The notes under the pieces: model-generated
The model's database searches: none
What the model was told of the DNA's origin: nothing
What the model saw: the letters and a program-made list of their open reading frames with translations, nothing else
Program-made: the position numbers and the translations under genes
Shown: in pieces, positions 48,746 to 57,735 of the stretch
How positions within the stretch are numbered: the first letter of the stretch is position 1
Layout of the letters: each line of letters opens with the position of its first letter
Assembly: GCF_010671605.1 (NCBI RefSeq)
Contig: NZ_JAABOO010000003.1
Span: forward strand, 375,993 to 439,992
Direction: 5' to 3'
DNA length: 64,000 bases
Source of the DNA: Leptobacterium flavescens
GTDB lineage: Bacteria; Bacteroidota; Bacteroidia; Flavobacteriales; Flavobacteriaceae

Positions 48746-49135
48746 ATGAACAAAACAATTTTGAGTGTTGCTGCTTTATTGGGTTTTTTAACTGTAGCGA
48801 TAGGAGCTTTCGGAGCTCACGGCCTGGAAAAATTAGTAGCGGCAGACGATCTGGCCACTTTTGAGACAGGCGTAAAATATCAGATGTATCACACTTTGGT
48901 CTTATTGTTTTTGGGAATTGTTCCTGTTCTGACCGAAAAAACAAAAAAAACACTTTTCTATCTCTTCCTTTCGGGAATAATTTTGTTCTCCGGATCCATC
49001 TACGGATTGGCTACAAATGAGCTCAGTTCCTTTAACTTTAAAAGCATTGGTTTTGTAACTCCGATCGGTGGAACATTGCTCCTAATCGGTTGGGGGATAA
49101 TGTTCTATAAATTTATAAAACTCAAGACCAAATAA
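48746..49135 (+). CDS. DUF423 family membrane protein
   Basis: A 129-aa protein with four hydrophobic segments and the DUF423 hallmarks: LGFLTVAIGAFGAHGLEKLV near the N-terminus, then FETGVKYQMYHTLVLLFLG, and the C-terminal PIGGTLLLIGW. The family is widespread and small; its function is unknown. Divergent from the saccharopine dehydrogenase-like gene. Confidence 0.92.
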   Translation: MNKTILSVAALLGFLTVAIGAFGAHGLEKLVAADDLATFETGVKYQMYHTLVLLFLGIVPVLTEKTKKTLFYLFLSGIILFSGSIYGLATNELSSFNFKSIGFVTPIGGTLLLIGWGIMFYKFIKLKTK

Positions 49136-49145
49136 AATTCTTCCT

Positions 49146-49179
49146 CAAACGTTTGAAATATAATTAATTCTTACTTTTG
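49146..49179 (+). promoter_or_regulatory. pckA promoter with overlapping palindromic operator
   Basis: -33 TTG (49153-49155), 16-bp spacer, -7 box TACTTTTG (49172-49179). The -33 element is embedded in the perfect palindrome TCAAACGTTTGA (49145-49156), as expected for a repressor of the LacI type. Confidence 0.5.
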
Positions 49180-49211
49180 CAGAGTAAATCACAACACAAT
49201 CAGCTATATCT

Positions 49212-50816
49212 ATGGCAACGAATACACTTTTTTCGAAATCGATTTCGCTTGAAGAGTACGGAATCAAAAATTCTAAGATCTTTTATCAGCTAACGCCAGA
49301 TCAATTACATCAGATAACTATTGAAAAGGAACAAGGGAAGGAAGCTTCCTCAGGAGCCCTGGCGGTAAACACAGGAGAGTTTACAGGACGATCCCCTCAG
49401 GATCGTTTTATTGTTAAGGACGATATTACAGCCGATAAAGTTTGGTGGGGAAATATCAATATCCCTTTTGATGCAGATAAGTTTGATAAGCTTTACGATA
49501 AAGTAACTGCTTATTTGTCTGAAAAAGAAGTATTCGTAAGAGATTGCTTCGCATGTGCAGATCCTAATTACAAGTTGAGTATCCGTGTAATTAACGAATA
49601 CCCGTGGTCTAATATGTTTGCAAACAATATGTTTATCAGACCAACGGAAGAGCAACTTAAGGATTTCGATCCTACATGGACCGTGATCAATGCTCCCGGC
49701 TTTATGGCCGATGCAGAGATAGACGAAACGCGTCAGCACAACTTTGCTATCCTGAACTTTGGTAAAAAGATCGCGCTTATAGGAGGAACAGGTTATACGG
49801 GAGAGATCAAGAAAGGGATCTTCTCTGCATTGAACTTCGAACTTCCTGTATTTCACAACACCCTTCCGATGCACTGTAGTGCCAATGTAGGTGAGGATGG
49901 TGAAACGGCTATTTTCTTCGGACTTTCAGGTACGGGAAAAACAACGCTTTCTGCTGATCCTGATCGCAAACTTATCGGAGATGATGAGCACGGATGGACC
50001 AATGAGAATACCGTTTTTAACTTTGAAGGCGGATGTTACGCTAAAGTGATCAACCTTTCTCAGGAAAATGAACCGGATATTTACAATGCCATTAAAAAAG
50101 GAGCTATCCTGGAGAATATCATCATGGATGAGAATGGCAATGTAGATTTCGAGAATACTTCTATCACACAGAATACAAGGGTAAGTTACCCGATAGATCA
50201 TATTAATAATATTCAGGTACCTTCTATAGGTTATAAACCTAAGAATATTTTCTTCTTAACAGCAGATGCTTTTGGTGTTCTGCCTCCGATCTCCAAGTTA
50301 ACTCCGGGACAGGCGGCATATCACTTTATCTCGGGATATACGGCCAAAGTGGCTGGAACGGAAGCAGGGATCAATGAACCTGTACCTTCCTTCTCAGCTT
50401 GCTTCGGAGCGCCGTTTATGCCTTTGCATCCTACCAAATATGCAGAGATGCTAAGTAAGAAGATGCAGGAGGCCGGAGTAAATGTATGGCTGGTAAACAC
50501 TGGATGGACCGGAGGTCCTTACGGTGTTGGTCATAGGATGAAACTTAAGTACACCAGAGCTATGATCGCTGCAGCTATGAACGGAGAGCTTGGAGAGGTT
50601 AATTATGAGAATTACCATATCCATTCTGTTTTCGGTGTTGCACAGCCCAGAACATGTCCTGGTGTTCCGACAGAGGTGTTGAGTCCGAGAAGGACCTGGA
50701 ATAATGACGAAGGTTATTATGAAAAAGCACACCAGCTGGCAAATGCGTTTAAAGAGAACTTCAAGAAATTCGAATCCTTTGCAAATAAGGAAACCTTAGA
50801 AGGGGGACCTAAATAG
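49212..50816 (+). CDS. pckA: Phosphoenolpyruvate carboxykinase (ATP)
   Basis: A 534-aa enzyme converting oxaloacetate plus ATP to PEP, the first committed step of gluconeogenesis. Motifs: the P-loop (kinase-1a) GLSGTGKTTLSADP, the metal-binding LIGDDEHGW, and the substrate-site TGRSPQDRF near the N-terminus. Length is standard for the ATP type. Its own promoter has a palindrome on the -33 element and a very strong terminator follows, so it is an independently controlled gene. Confidence 0.97.
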   Translation: MATNTLFSKSISLEEYGIKNSKIFYQLTPDQLHQITIEKEQGKEASSGALAVNTGEFTGRSPQDRFIVKDDITADKVWWGNINIPFDADKFDKLYDKVTAYLSEKEVFVRDCFACADPNYKLSIRVINEYPWSNMFANNMFIRPTEEQLKDFDPTWTVINAPGFMADAEIDETRQHNFAILNFGKKIALIGGTGYTGEIKKGIFSALNFELPVFHNTLPMHCSANVGEDGETAIFFGLSGTGKTTLSADPDRKLIGDDEHGWTNENTVFNFEGGCYAKVINLSQENEPDIYNAIKKGAILENIIMDENGNVDFENTSITQNTRVSYPIDHINNIQVPSIGYKPKNIFFLTADAFGVLPPISKLTPGQAAYHFISGYTAKVAGTEAGINEPVPSFSACFGAPFMPLHPTKYAEMLSKKMQEAGVNVWLVNTGWTGGPYGVGHRMKLKYTRAMIAAAMNGELGEVNYENYHIHSVFGVAQPRTCPGVPTEVLSPRRTWNNDEGYYEKAHQLANAFKENFKKFESFANKETLEGGPK

Positions 50817-50837
50817 GAAAGAGAAGAATAATGATAT

Positions 50838-50869
50838 AAAAAAACCTCCGGATCCGGAGGTTTTTTTTA
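50838..50869. terminator. Bidirectional intrinsic terminator
   Basis: A perfect 20-bp palindrome AACCTCCGGATCCGGAGGTT with A and T runs on either side, serving pckA and the convergent hemD. Confidence 0.88.
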
Positions 50870-50875
50870 TTCGGC

Positions 50876-51622
50876 TTATTTTTTATTGACCGAACTTATA
50901 TATTTTTCTAGAGCCATGGTCATAGATGGGGTCTCCGGGGTCGGAGCCTGAATATCTATTCTGAGGCCTGAATCATTCGCAGCTTTAACTGTTGTATTTC
51001 CAAAAACAGCAATACGGGTATTGTTCTGCTCGAAATCGGGGAAATTCTTAAATAAGGATTCTATTCCCGACGGACTGAAGAAAACGAGGATATCGTAATA
51101 TACATTTCTTAAGTCAGATAGGTCACTGATCACCGTCTTGTAAAGGATAGCTCTTTTCCAGTCTACTTTCAGATCGTCAAGCGTCTGAGGAACGATAGGT
51201 TTTAGAACATCCGATGACGGAAGAAGGAATTTCTCATCCTTATACTTTTTGATAAGGGGAGAAAGATCGTTAAAGGTTCTCTTGCCTACGTAGATCTTAC
51301 GCTTTCTGTAAACAACGTATTTCTGAAGATAGTAAGCCACAGCTTCAGACTGACAGAAATACTTCATCGTGTCCGGCACTTTGAAGCGCATTTCTTCGGC
51401 AATCCTGAAAAAGTGGTCTACAGAATTTCTGCTGGTAAGGACAATAGCAGTGAAATTAGAGAGATCTATCTTCTGCTGTCTTACATCTTTTGCGTTAACA
51501 CCTTCTACGTGGATGAAAGGTCTAAAATCGATTTTAACTTTTTGCTTTTCTATAAGCTGCAAGTAAGGCGAATTTTCTACTTTAGGTTCGGGCTGAGAAA
51601 CCAAAATTGTCTTCACTTTCAT
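50876..51622 (-). CDS. hemD: Uroporphyrinogen-III synthase
   Basis: A 248-aa protein of the HemD family, which cyclises hydroxymethylbilane with inversion of ring D in heme and siroheme synthesis. Sequence conservation in this family is low; recognised by TAIVLTSRNSVDHFF, RKRKIYVGKRTFNDL, VFFSPSGIESLF and RIAVFGNTTVKAA. The start LVSQPEPKVENSPY is typical of Bacteroidota members. It is third in the order GT39, DUF4271, hemD. Confidence 0.88.
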   Translation of the reverse strand: MKVKTILVSQPEPKVENSPYLQLIEKQKVKIDFRPFIHVEGVNAKDVRQQKIDLSNFTAIVLTSRNSVDHFFRIAEEMRFKVPDTMKYFCQSEAVAYYLQKYVVYRKRKIYVGKRTFNDLSPLIKKYKDEKFLLPSSDVLKPIVPQTLDDLKVDWKRAILYKTVISDLSDLRNVYYDILVFFSPSGIESLFKNFPDFEQNNTRIAVFGNTTVKAANDSGLRIDIQAPTPETPSMTMALEKYISSVNKK

Positions 51623-51650
51623 ATAACCAAATAGTTTTAATTCTTAGTTA

Positions 51651-52295
51651 TTAAAACACCAGCTTAAACGCTATTAAATAAGGTGCTATTTCAAGAGCGC
51701 AAAGATACAAAATAAAATAAAACAATCTGTTAAGGATTAATTTTTGATGATTTTTCAGTGTCAGAATAAAAGCTGTTGTATTTAGCAAGAGAAAAAGCCC
51801 TATCGTTATTACAATGATAGTTTTTTGAGGTAAAGGGCTATAAATCAGCAATGTGATAAAAGGAAGTAAAACAATGGAAATCAGGCTTCGATAGCTAAGC
51901 TTGTGAAAATTGTATCTCTCAGAGAAGAATTCTATATTGAAAATATTTGCGATCAATTTTTCAAAATAATACTTAAAAAGGACCAGCAATGCAATGGCAG
52001 AAATAATGATGCCAATATGAAAAGAAGTGGTCCCTTCAAAATAAATATTTACATAATGCAGAAAAAAACCGAATACGATAATCTGAACCAGGAATAAAAG
52101 GATATTGAACGAGCTGAAATTAAGATTGTGCTCCTTCCCGTAGATCTTCAGGTATTTATTGGAAAAGAACAGCTCCAGAAAGGTTTGAAACCTGAGCTCG
52201 TTACGCACTTTTACAATGGTGATCAGCGCAAAACAACTCAACAGTAAGAGCGTTTCAACCGTATTGGATTCGATATGTCTGCTTATAACCTCCAT
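51651..52295 (-). CDS. DUF4271 family membrane protein
   Basis: A 214-aa protein with about six hydrophobic segments. In Flavobacteriia a DUF4271 gene regularly precedes hemD, as here (28-nt gap), and begins directly at the end of the glycosyltransferase gene. Recognisable segment: ERYNFHKLSYRSLISIVLLP. Function unknown. Confidence 0.85.
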   Translation of the reverse strand: MEVISRHIESNTVETLLLLSCFALITIVKVRNELRFQTFLELFFSNKYLKIYGKEHNLNFSSFNILLFLVQIIVFGFFLHYVNIYFEGTTSFHIGIIISAIALLVLFKYYFEKLIANIFNIEFFSERYNFHKLSYRSLISIVLLPFITLLIYSPLPQKTIIVITIGLFLLLNTTAFILTLKNHQKLILNRLFYFILYLCALEIAPYLIAFKLVF

Positions 52296-53972
52296 TTACT
52301 CTTTTACGGGAACAATATTCCCCTGAAAGCCCATAGATAATATATTTTCGGCTATGGTGATCCTGAAAAATTCCGCCTGTTGTAATTTTTCCGTATCCTT
52401 TAAATCGACCCTGATCTCCAGGCTGCTTTTAGCCGGGATCCTGCCGTTGAGGAAGCGGTTTTCCAATTCCACCTTAAGTGTGTCCAGAACTGCTTTTTTT
52501 CGGTTTAATGTCAGGCCGTAAAACTTCAGTTCTCCAAATGCTACCTCCTCATTATACGGATTGTCCAGTTTGAAGCTTACCGAATTACTGCCCGGATCTA
52601 TTTCCTCCTCCTGCAATGTAACCTTTAATTTCCTCCATGGCCGGAAATCATCGACAAAAATCCCCTTCCATTTCAAATTTCTGAATTTTCTGGTATATCC
52701 GAAAGAAGAATCCGCTCCTTTTTGAGAAGAGAGGTACACTACTTTTTTATGCCTGAAATTACTTTCCGAGCTGTCCAGGTCGTATTGGTTCTTCCTGAAA
52801 GGATACCCGTTGGCCGACATAGCTTCCACTCCCGAATAAAAACTGTACATGGAAGCTTCGCTATAGGAATTCCTGAATACCACAGGTCTTCCTTCCGATT
52901 TTTGGTGCAATTCGGCTACCCATTCCTTATTTCCGTGCGATTCGTACACAATAGGCGAGATCCGCTCTTCAACAAGAGCAATTCTCAGAAAGGAGAGCAG
53001 TACCAGGGTTGCGAGGCTGAACCGGAACAGCCATTTTTTAAACTTCTCATGCTTCAGAGCATAATTAAAAGCAATGATTATTAAGGGTAAACTAACCAGA
53101 AGCGGCCATTGTGCCTGAGTCCTCCTGTTAAAGGAAGAGATCAGGAAGAAAACAAAAATACCATAAACCACAACCGAAAGTCCTCTGTCAAAAGCGGTCT
53201 TTTTCTCGTATTTAAAAAAGGCCTTGAATATAAGGGGGAAGGCCAGTCCCATAACCCCGAAAAAGCCTGCAACATAGTCGAGAGTATAGTTGATCTTGTA
53301 TTTACTGTTGGCTCGCTCTACCAGGTGATATCTGAGCGAATTAAAATCGTTTTCATACAGCCAGTACAAATGCGGACTGTACAGCAACAGGGCAAGGATA
53401 CCGGCAAGCCAGAAATTCTTTTTGCCCAGGATCTTCAGGTTAGAGAGAATGATAAAACCAATAAGCAGGACAGCGTGGTATTTGCTGTACATCATTCCCG
53501 CCATACTAACGGCCAGTATCAGGATGCTGATTATATTTTCTTTCTCCAGGAATTGCTTGTAGGACCACAGGAAAAGGGCCGCAAAGAACAGGAGGGGTGT
53601 ATCGGGAAGCATAAAAAAGCCGTATACGTTAAAGAGGGCAACAGATGCCATCAGTACACAGAATAAGGCTGTATTTTTGTATTTGAGATCATCATCAATG
53701 GTACGCCATAAAAAATAAACGGTTCCGGTAAATAAAAAACTGGCAAAGAAGCGTACTCCCAGCTCTCCGCCAAACAGGAGTGTACCTGCCTTAACAAAAA
53801 AAGCAACCATCGGCGGGTGGTCAAAATACCCCCAGTCCAGGTTTTTAGAAAAGTACCAGTAATAAGCCTCGTCAAGGATAAGTTCGGTAGCAAAACTCTG
53901 AATTAAGTTGACAAGGGTAAGAAGTATTAAAAAACCATAAAATAAGTTTACAGATTTCCGTTTTTGAGACAT
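52296..53972 (-). CDS. GT39-type membrane glycosyltransferase (ArnT-like)
   Basis: A 558-aa protein with ~12 membrane segments in the first ~370 residues and a soluble C-terminal domain. The catalytic loop is ELILDEAYYWYFSKNLDWGY followed by FDHPPMVAFFVK, the D-E...H-P-P pattern of ArnT and other C-type glycosyltransferases using a polyprenyl-phosphate sugar donor. The periplasmic face of the inner membrane is the site of action. The donor may come from the polyprenol mannose synthase encoded divergently at 54107. Confidence 0.9.
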   Translation of the reverse strand: MSQKRKSVNLFYGFLILLTLVNLIQSFATELILDEAYYWYFSKNLDWGYFDHPPMVAFFVKAGTLLFGGELGVRFFASFLFTGTVYFLWRTIDDDLKYKNTALFCVLMASVALFNVYGFFMLPDTPLLFFAALFLWSYKQFLEKENIISILILAVSMAGMMYSKYHAVLLIGFIILSNLKILGKKNFWLAGILALLLYSPHLYWLYENDFNSLRYHLVERANSKYKINYTLDYVAGFFGVMGLAFPLIFKAFFKYEKKTAFDRGLSVVVYGIFVFFLISSFNRRTQAQWPLLVSLPLIIIAFNYALKHEKFKKWLFRFSLATLVLLSFLRIALVEERISPIVYESHGNKEWVAELHQKSEGRPVVFRNSYSEASMYSFYSGVEAMSANGYPFRKNQYDLDSSESNFRHKKVVYLSSQKGADSSFGYTRKFRNLKWKGIFVDDFRPWRKLKVTLQEEEIDPGSNSVSFKLDNPYNEEVAFGELKFYGLTLNRKKAVLDTLKVELENRFLNGRIPAKSSLEIRVDLKDTEKLQQAEFFRITIAENILSMGFQGNIVPVKE

Positions 53973-54076
53973 ATTTCCTTAGTAAGTTTGGGCAAAAATA
54001 CTCATTTAAATTCAAGCTTTCGGAGTTAAATTCATCATAATCCACTTATTATAGTATTAAAAGTGTTTGAATGTTT

Positions 54077-54084
54077 TATTTTTG
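54077..54084 (+). promoter_or_regulatory. Bacteroidota -7 box
   Basis: TATTTTTG, 23 nt before the polyprenol mannose synthase start codon. Confidence 0.5.
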
Positions 54085-54106
54085 CTCTTACTTTTAAAAA
54101 AGGCTC

Positions 54107-54841
54107 ATGCATTCAGACAGTTTGGTAATCATCCCAACGTATAACGAGATTGAAAATATAGACTTGATCATCGATGCTGTTTTTCAATTGGATAAAGCGT
54201 TTCATATCTTAATTGTAGATGATAATTCTCCGGACGGAACCGCTCAGAGGGTCAAAGAACTCCAGAAGCAGAATGAGGGCCGCCTCTTTTTAGCAGAGAG
54301 GGAAGAAAAGGCAGGCTTGGGTACGGCTTATATTCACGGTTTTAAATGGGCGCTGGAACGCCATTACGAATATATTTTTGAGATGGATGCCGATTTTTCC
54401 CATAACCCGAAGGACCTGGTACGCCTGTATGAAGCATGTGCAGAACAGGGAGCAGATGTAGCTGTCGGATCGAGATATGTAAAGGGAGTGAATGTGGTAA
54501 ACTGGTCGTTAGACAGGGTACTTTTATCCTATGGAGCCTCCTTTTATGTTAAGCTGATCACCGGCATGCGGGTACACGATCCTACGGCAGGTTTTATCTG
54601 CTACAGAAGGATCGTTATCGAAAATATCAAACTCGATAAGATACAGTTTGTGGGCTATGCTTTTCAGATAGAAATGAAATACAAAGCACACCTTAAAAAG
54701 TTTAATATTAAGGAAGTACCTATCGTATTTACAGACCGGATAAGAGGAACTTCAAAAATGAACAGCAAGATCATCAGCGAAGCAGTTTTTGGGGTCTTGA
54801 GTATGAAATTCAGAAGTATTTTTAATAAAAAGGATTTTTAG
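54107..54841 (+). CDS. Polyprenol monophosphomannose synthase
   Basis: A 244-aa GT2 enzyme (DPM1-like) that transfers mannose from GDP-mannose to a polyprenyl phosphate. The nucleotide-sugar site is VIIPTYNEIENIDLIIDA and LIVDDNSPDGTA; the catalytic D-x-D lies in FEMDADFSHNP, and the family-specific VGSRYVKG and KFNIKEVPIVFTDR segments are there. It has no C-terminal TM segments, so it is the peripheral form. First of a three-gene unit with pyrC and the DUF4296 gene. Confidence 0.95.
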   Translation: MHSDSLVIIPTYNEIENIDLIIDAVFQLDKAFHILIVDDNSPDGTAQRVKELQKQNEGRLFLAEREEKAGLGTAYIHGFKWALERHYEYIFEMDADFSHNPKDLVRLYEACAEQGADVAVGSRYVKGVNVVNWSLDRVLLSYGASFYVKLITGMRVHDPTAGFICYRRIVIENIKLDKIQFVGYAFQIEMKYKAHLKKFNIKEVPIVFTDRIRGTSKMNSKIISEAVFGVLSMKFRSIFNKKDF

Positions 54842-54844
54842 CGG

Positions 54845-56179
54845 ATGGCAACACTAATCAAAAATGCCCGTATCGTAAACGAGAACAGCATCACAGAAGG
54901 AGATGTGCTTCTTGAGGGGGAGTTTATCAGTAAAATAGCGAGTTCGATCACTGCCGAAGAGCATATGACGGTCATCGATGCGGAAGGAAAGTATCTTATG
55001 CCCGGAATGATTGACGATCAGGTGCATTTCAGAGAGCCCGGACTTACGCATAAAGGTAATATAGCCACCGAAAGCCGTGCAGCTGTTGCCGGAGGGATCA
55101 CTACTTTTGTTGAACAACCCAATACAAATCCGCAGACCACAACCATAGAGAAACTAGAAGAGAAGTTTTCCATAGCAGCGGAGACTTCCCATGCTAATTA
55201 TTCGTTTATGTTTGGCGGGACCAACGATAACCTTGAAGAACTTAAAAGGCTGGATCCGAAGGCATGCGCCGGAGTAAAGCTGTTCCTGGGATCTTCTACG
55301 GGGAACATGCTGGTAGATAACGAGGTGGTCCTGGAAAAGATATTTTCCAATACCGAAATGGTGATCTCCACCCACTGCGAAGATGAAAAGACCATCAGGG
55401 AAAACCTGGAAAAATATAAAGAGCAATACGGAGATGATATCCCGATAAAATACCATCCGGTCATCAGAAGTGAGGAAGCGTGTTATCTGTCTTCTTCCCG
55501 AGCCATTGCGCTGGCAGAAAAAACAGGGGCGAGGCTTCATATTTTTCACGTGTCTACCGAAAAGGAGACCGGGCTTTTCAGAAATGATATCCCGCTTGAA
55601 GAGAAAAAAATAACCGCAGAAGTATGTGTGCATCACCTGTGGTTCTCCGATGAGGATTACGATACTAAAAAGACGTTTATAAAATGGAATCCTGCAGTAA
55701 AAAAGGCATCAGACAGAGAAGGTCTGTGGAAAGCCCTTTTGGACGACAGGATAGATATTATAGCAACAGATCACGCTCCGCATACGCTGGAAGAAAAGCA
55801 GTCTGTTTATACCAAGGCGCCTTCGGGAGGTCCTTTGGTACAGCATGCGGTAACAGCCTTGCTGGAGGCTTACCAGAACGGGCGAATCAGCCTGGAGAGA
55901 ATTGTACAGAAAATGAGCCATAATCCGGCTATTCTGTTCCAGGTGAAAAAAAGAGGATTTATCAGAGAAGGTTATTATGCAGATCTGATACTTGCCGACC
56001 TGAATTCGCCGTGGACCGTTACCAAAGAGAATATTTTGTATAAATGCGGATGGTCTCCTTTTGAGGGTACTTCTTTTAGATCGGGAATAAGCCATACCTT
56101 TGTAAATGGAGAGCTGGTGTATGAGAACGGAAAACTTTCCGGGATTAGGAATGCAAAACGATTAGAATTTAACCGATGA
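54845..56179 (+). CDS. pyrC: Dihydroorotase
   Basis: A 444-aa amidohydrolase of the class I type, which closes carbamoyl-aspartate to dihydroorotate in pyrimidine synthesis. The two-metal site residues are visible: DDQVHFREPG (HxH variant with QVHFRE), the bridging-Lys region CAGVKLFLGSS, HVSTEKE and IIATDHAPHTLEEK. A 3-nt gap from the mannose synthase gene and a 4-nt overlap with DUF4296 mean tight coupling. Confidence 0.95.
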   Translation: MATLIKNARIVNENSITEGDVLLEGEFISKIASSITAEEHMTVIDAEGKYLMPGMIDDQVHFREPGLTHKGNIATESRAAVAGGITTFVEQPNTNPQTTTIEKLEEKFSIAAETSHANYSFMFGGTNDNLEELKRLDPKACAGVKLFLGSSTGNMLVDNEVVLEKIFSNTEMVISTHCEDEKTIRENLEKYKEQYGDDIPIKYHPVIRSEEACYLSSSRAIALAEKTGARLHIFHVSTEKETGLFRNDIPLEEKKITAEVCVHHLWFSDEDYDTKKTFIKWNPAVKKASDREGLWKALLDDRIDIIATDHAPHTLEEKQSVYTKAPSGGPLVQHAVTALLEAYQNGRISLERIVQKMSHNPAILFQVKKRGFIREGYYADLILADLNSPWTVTKENILYKCGWSPFEGTSFRSGISHTFVNGELVYENGKLSGIRNAKRLEFNR

Positions 56180-56622
56180 GAAAAAGTGTAGTATTGTTTA
56201 TAGGGGTTCTGTTGATGCTGATGTCGTGCGAGGTGGATCGTTATGAAAAACCCGATAACCTTATCGATGAAAATACGATGAGCGATATCCTCTATGAGCT
56301 TTCTATCTTCTATGCAGCCAAGGGAATAAACGTTCAGAGGTTTCAGGCAGAAGAGCTGGATCCCGAATCTTTTGTATACAGCAAATTTAAAATAGACAGC
56401 ACCCAGTTTGCTGCCAGCAGCGTGTATTACGCTTCAAAACCGGATATTTATATCAAGATCTACGAAAGAGTTGAAGAACGCCTTAAAGCGAGAAGAGAGC
56501 AACTGATAGAGTTGAGTGAGAAGAAAAAGGCAGAGCTGGATTCCGTTCGTAAATCCAGGGTCACAGATACTACAAGGCTAAAGAAAGGAGTGGTTAAGGA
56601 GCAGAAACCCGGGAACAAATAG
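56176..56622 (+). CDS. DUF4296 lipoprotein
   Basis: A 148-aa Bacteroidota protein with a lipoprotein signal (MLMSCE, Cys around residue 18). The DUF4296 domain (residues 30-90) includes NTMSDILYELSIFYAAKGIN and SKFKIDSTQFAASSVYYAS, and the C-terminal ~50 residues form a charged helix (AELDSVRKS). It overlaps pyrC by 4 nt and the convergent epimerase gene by 29 nt. Role unknown. Confidence 0.85.
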   Translation: MRKSVVLFIGVLLMLMSCEVDRYEKPDNLIDENTMSDILYELSIFYAAKGINVQRFQAEELDPESFVYSKFKIDSTQFAASSVYYASKPDIYIKIYERVEERLKARREQLIELSEKKKAELDSVRKSRVTDTTRLKKGVVKEQKPGNK

Positions 56623-57598
56623 TTTCTATACTTTTCTCCAGGGGCTGAAAGGAAATATTCAGGTCTTTTTTTATCTTTTCATTGCTGTAATAATTCCTGT
56701 TCAGAGCAGCATCTATCGTAGCTTTGGTAAATACCTGCTCTTTTCCGTTAAAAAAGCTCCGTATCGCATCCATTCTCCTTAACAGATTAAGTGTAAAAGC
56801 AGATAACTTTTTTTGAGGCGCCGGCTTGTTAAGGTATTTTGCAATAGAGCTAAAGAGCTTTCTGAAACTTCTGTTCTCTCCTATCAGGATATACTTTTGA
56901 TTACTGTGTTCGCTTTCCATCAGCTTTATCATACATTCTGCCACGTCCTCCACATCCACAAAACCACATTCACCTTCGGTATAATAATTCATTCCCTTTT
57001 GAACCCTGCTGAATAGCTGTCCGCTCCCGGTATCGGGAAAACCTGCTCCCAGAATAACTCCGGGGCATACGATAATTGCTTTTATCCCTTCCTGGGTACC
57101 TCTCCATACTTCCATCTCGGCCCCGTATTTGGAAATGGCGTAACAATTATTTTTCGCTTCAGGATTCCAGTGAGTCTCCTCACTAATGATATCGCCGTTC
57201 AGCGTTTCCCCCAGGGTTGCAATAGAGCTGACATAACAAAGCTTTTCCACATTGTTCTCTATGCAAAGGTTAACTACATTGGCGGTCCCTTCGATATTGG
57301 TTTTTCTCAACTCGAAGTAATACCTGCTGTCGAAACTTATAAAAGCCGCTGCGTGATATACATGGCTAACCCCTTTAAAAGCCAGGCTCAGGCTTGGAAT
57401 ATCGTTCAGGTCTGCTTCCATCCATTCTATTTTGGAAAAGAGCGTTTCTACATCGTCCGTATAGAATGAAAAGACCTTTTTTACAGCATTGAGATTGCTG
57501 TTATTTCTGTAAATAGCCCGGACAGGCTCTTTTTTCCGAACCAATTGATACAGTAGGTGAGAACCTACCAGGCCTGTTCCTCCGGTAACTAAAATCAT
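56594..57598 (-). CDS. NAD-dependent epimerase/dehydratase (extended SDR)
   Basis: A 334-aa extended SDR enzyme with N-terminal GGTGLVGSHLLYQL (NAD-binding TGxxGxxG), VYHAAAFISFDSRYYFEL and the catalytic YAISKYGAE (YxxxK, Tyr around residue 153). The ending FQPLEKSIETICS is typical of a group related to dihydroflavonol reductases. Substrate unknown. Convergent with the DUF4296 gene. Confidence 0.9.
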   Translation of the reverse strand: MILVTGGTGLVGSHLLYQLVRKKEPVRAIYRNNSNLNAVKKVFSFYTDDVETLFSKIEWMEADLNDIPSLSLAFKGVSHVYHAAAFISFDSRYYFELRKTNIEGTANVVNLCIENNVEKLCYVSSIATLGETLNGDIISEETHWNPEAKNNCYAISKYGAEMEVWRGTQEGIKAIIVCPGVILGAGFPDTGSGQLFSRVQKGMNYYTEGECGFVDVEDVAECMIKLMESEHSNQKYILIGENRSFRKLFSSIAKYLNKPAPQKKLSAFTLNLLRRMDAIRSFFNGKEQVFTKATIDAALNRNYYSNEKIKKDLNISFQPLEKSIETICSRVSAP

Positions 57599-57700
57599 AG
57601 TGCGAAGTTAAGATATAATGGGCGGGAGATAAAGGAATTTGAATTAAAACTTTTCCATCAGCTTTTTCCTATTTGCTTTTATGTTTTAGGCGATTAAAGC

Positions 57701-57708
57701 TATCTTTG
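57701..57708 (+). promoter_or_regulatory. Bacteroidota -7 box of tyrS
   Basis: TATCTTTG, exact match, 28 nt before the ATG at 57736. It supports that start over the upstream in-frame codon at 57673. Confidence 0.6.
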
Positions 57709-57735
57709 CGCTTATTTAAATTAAAGCAGGATATT

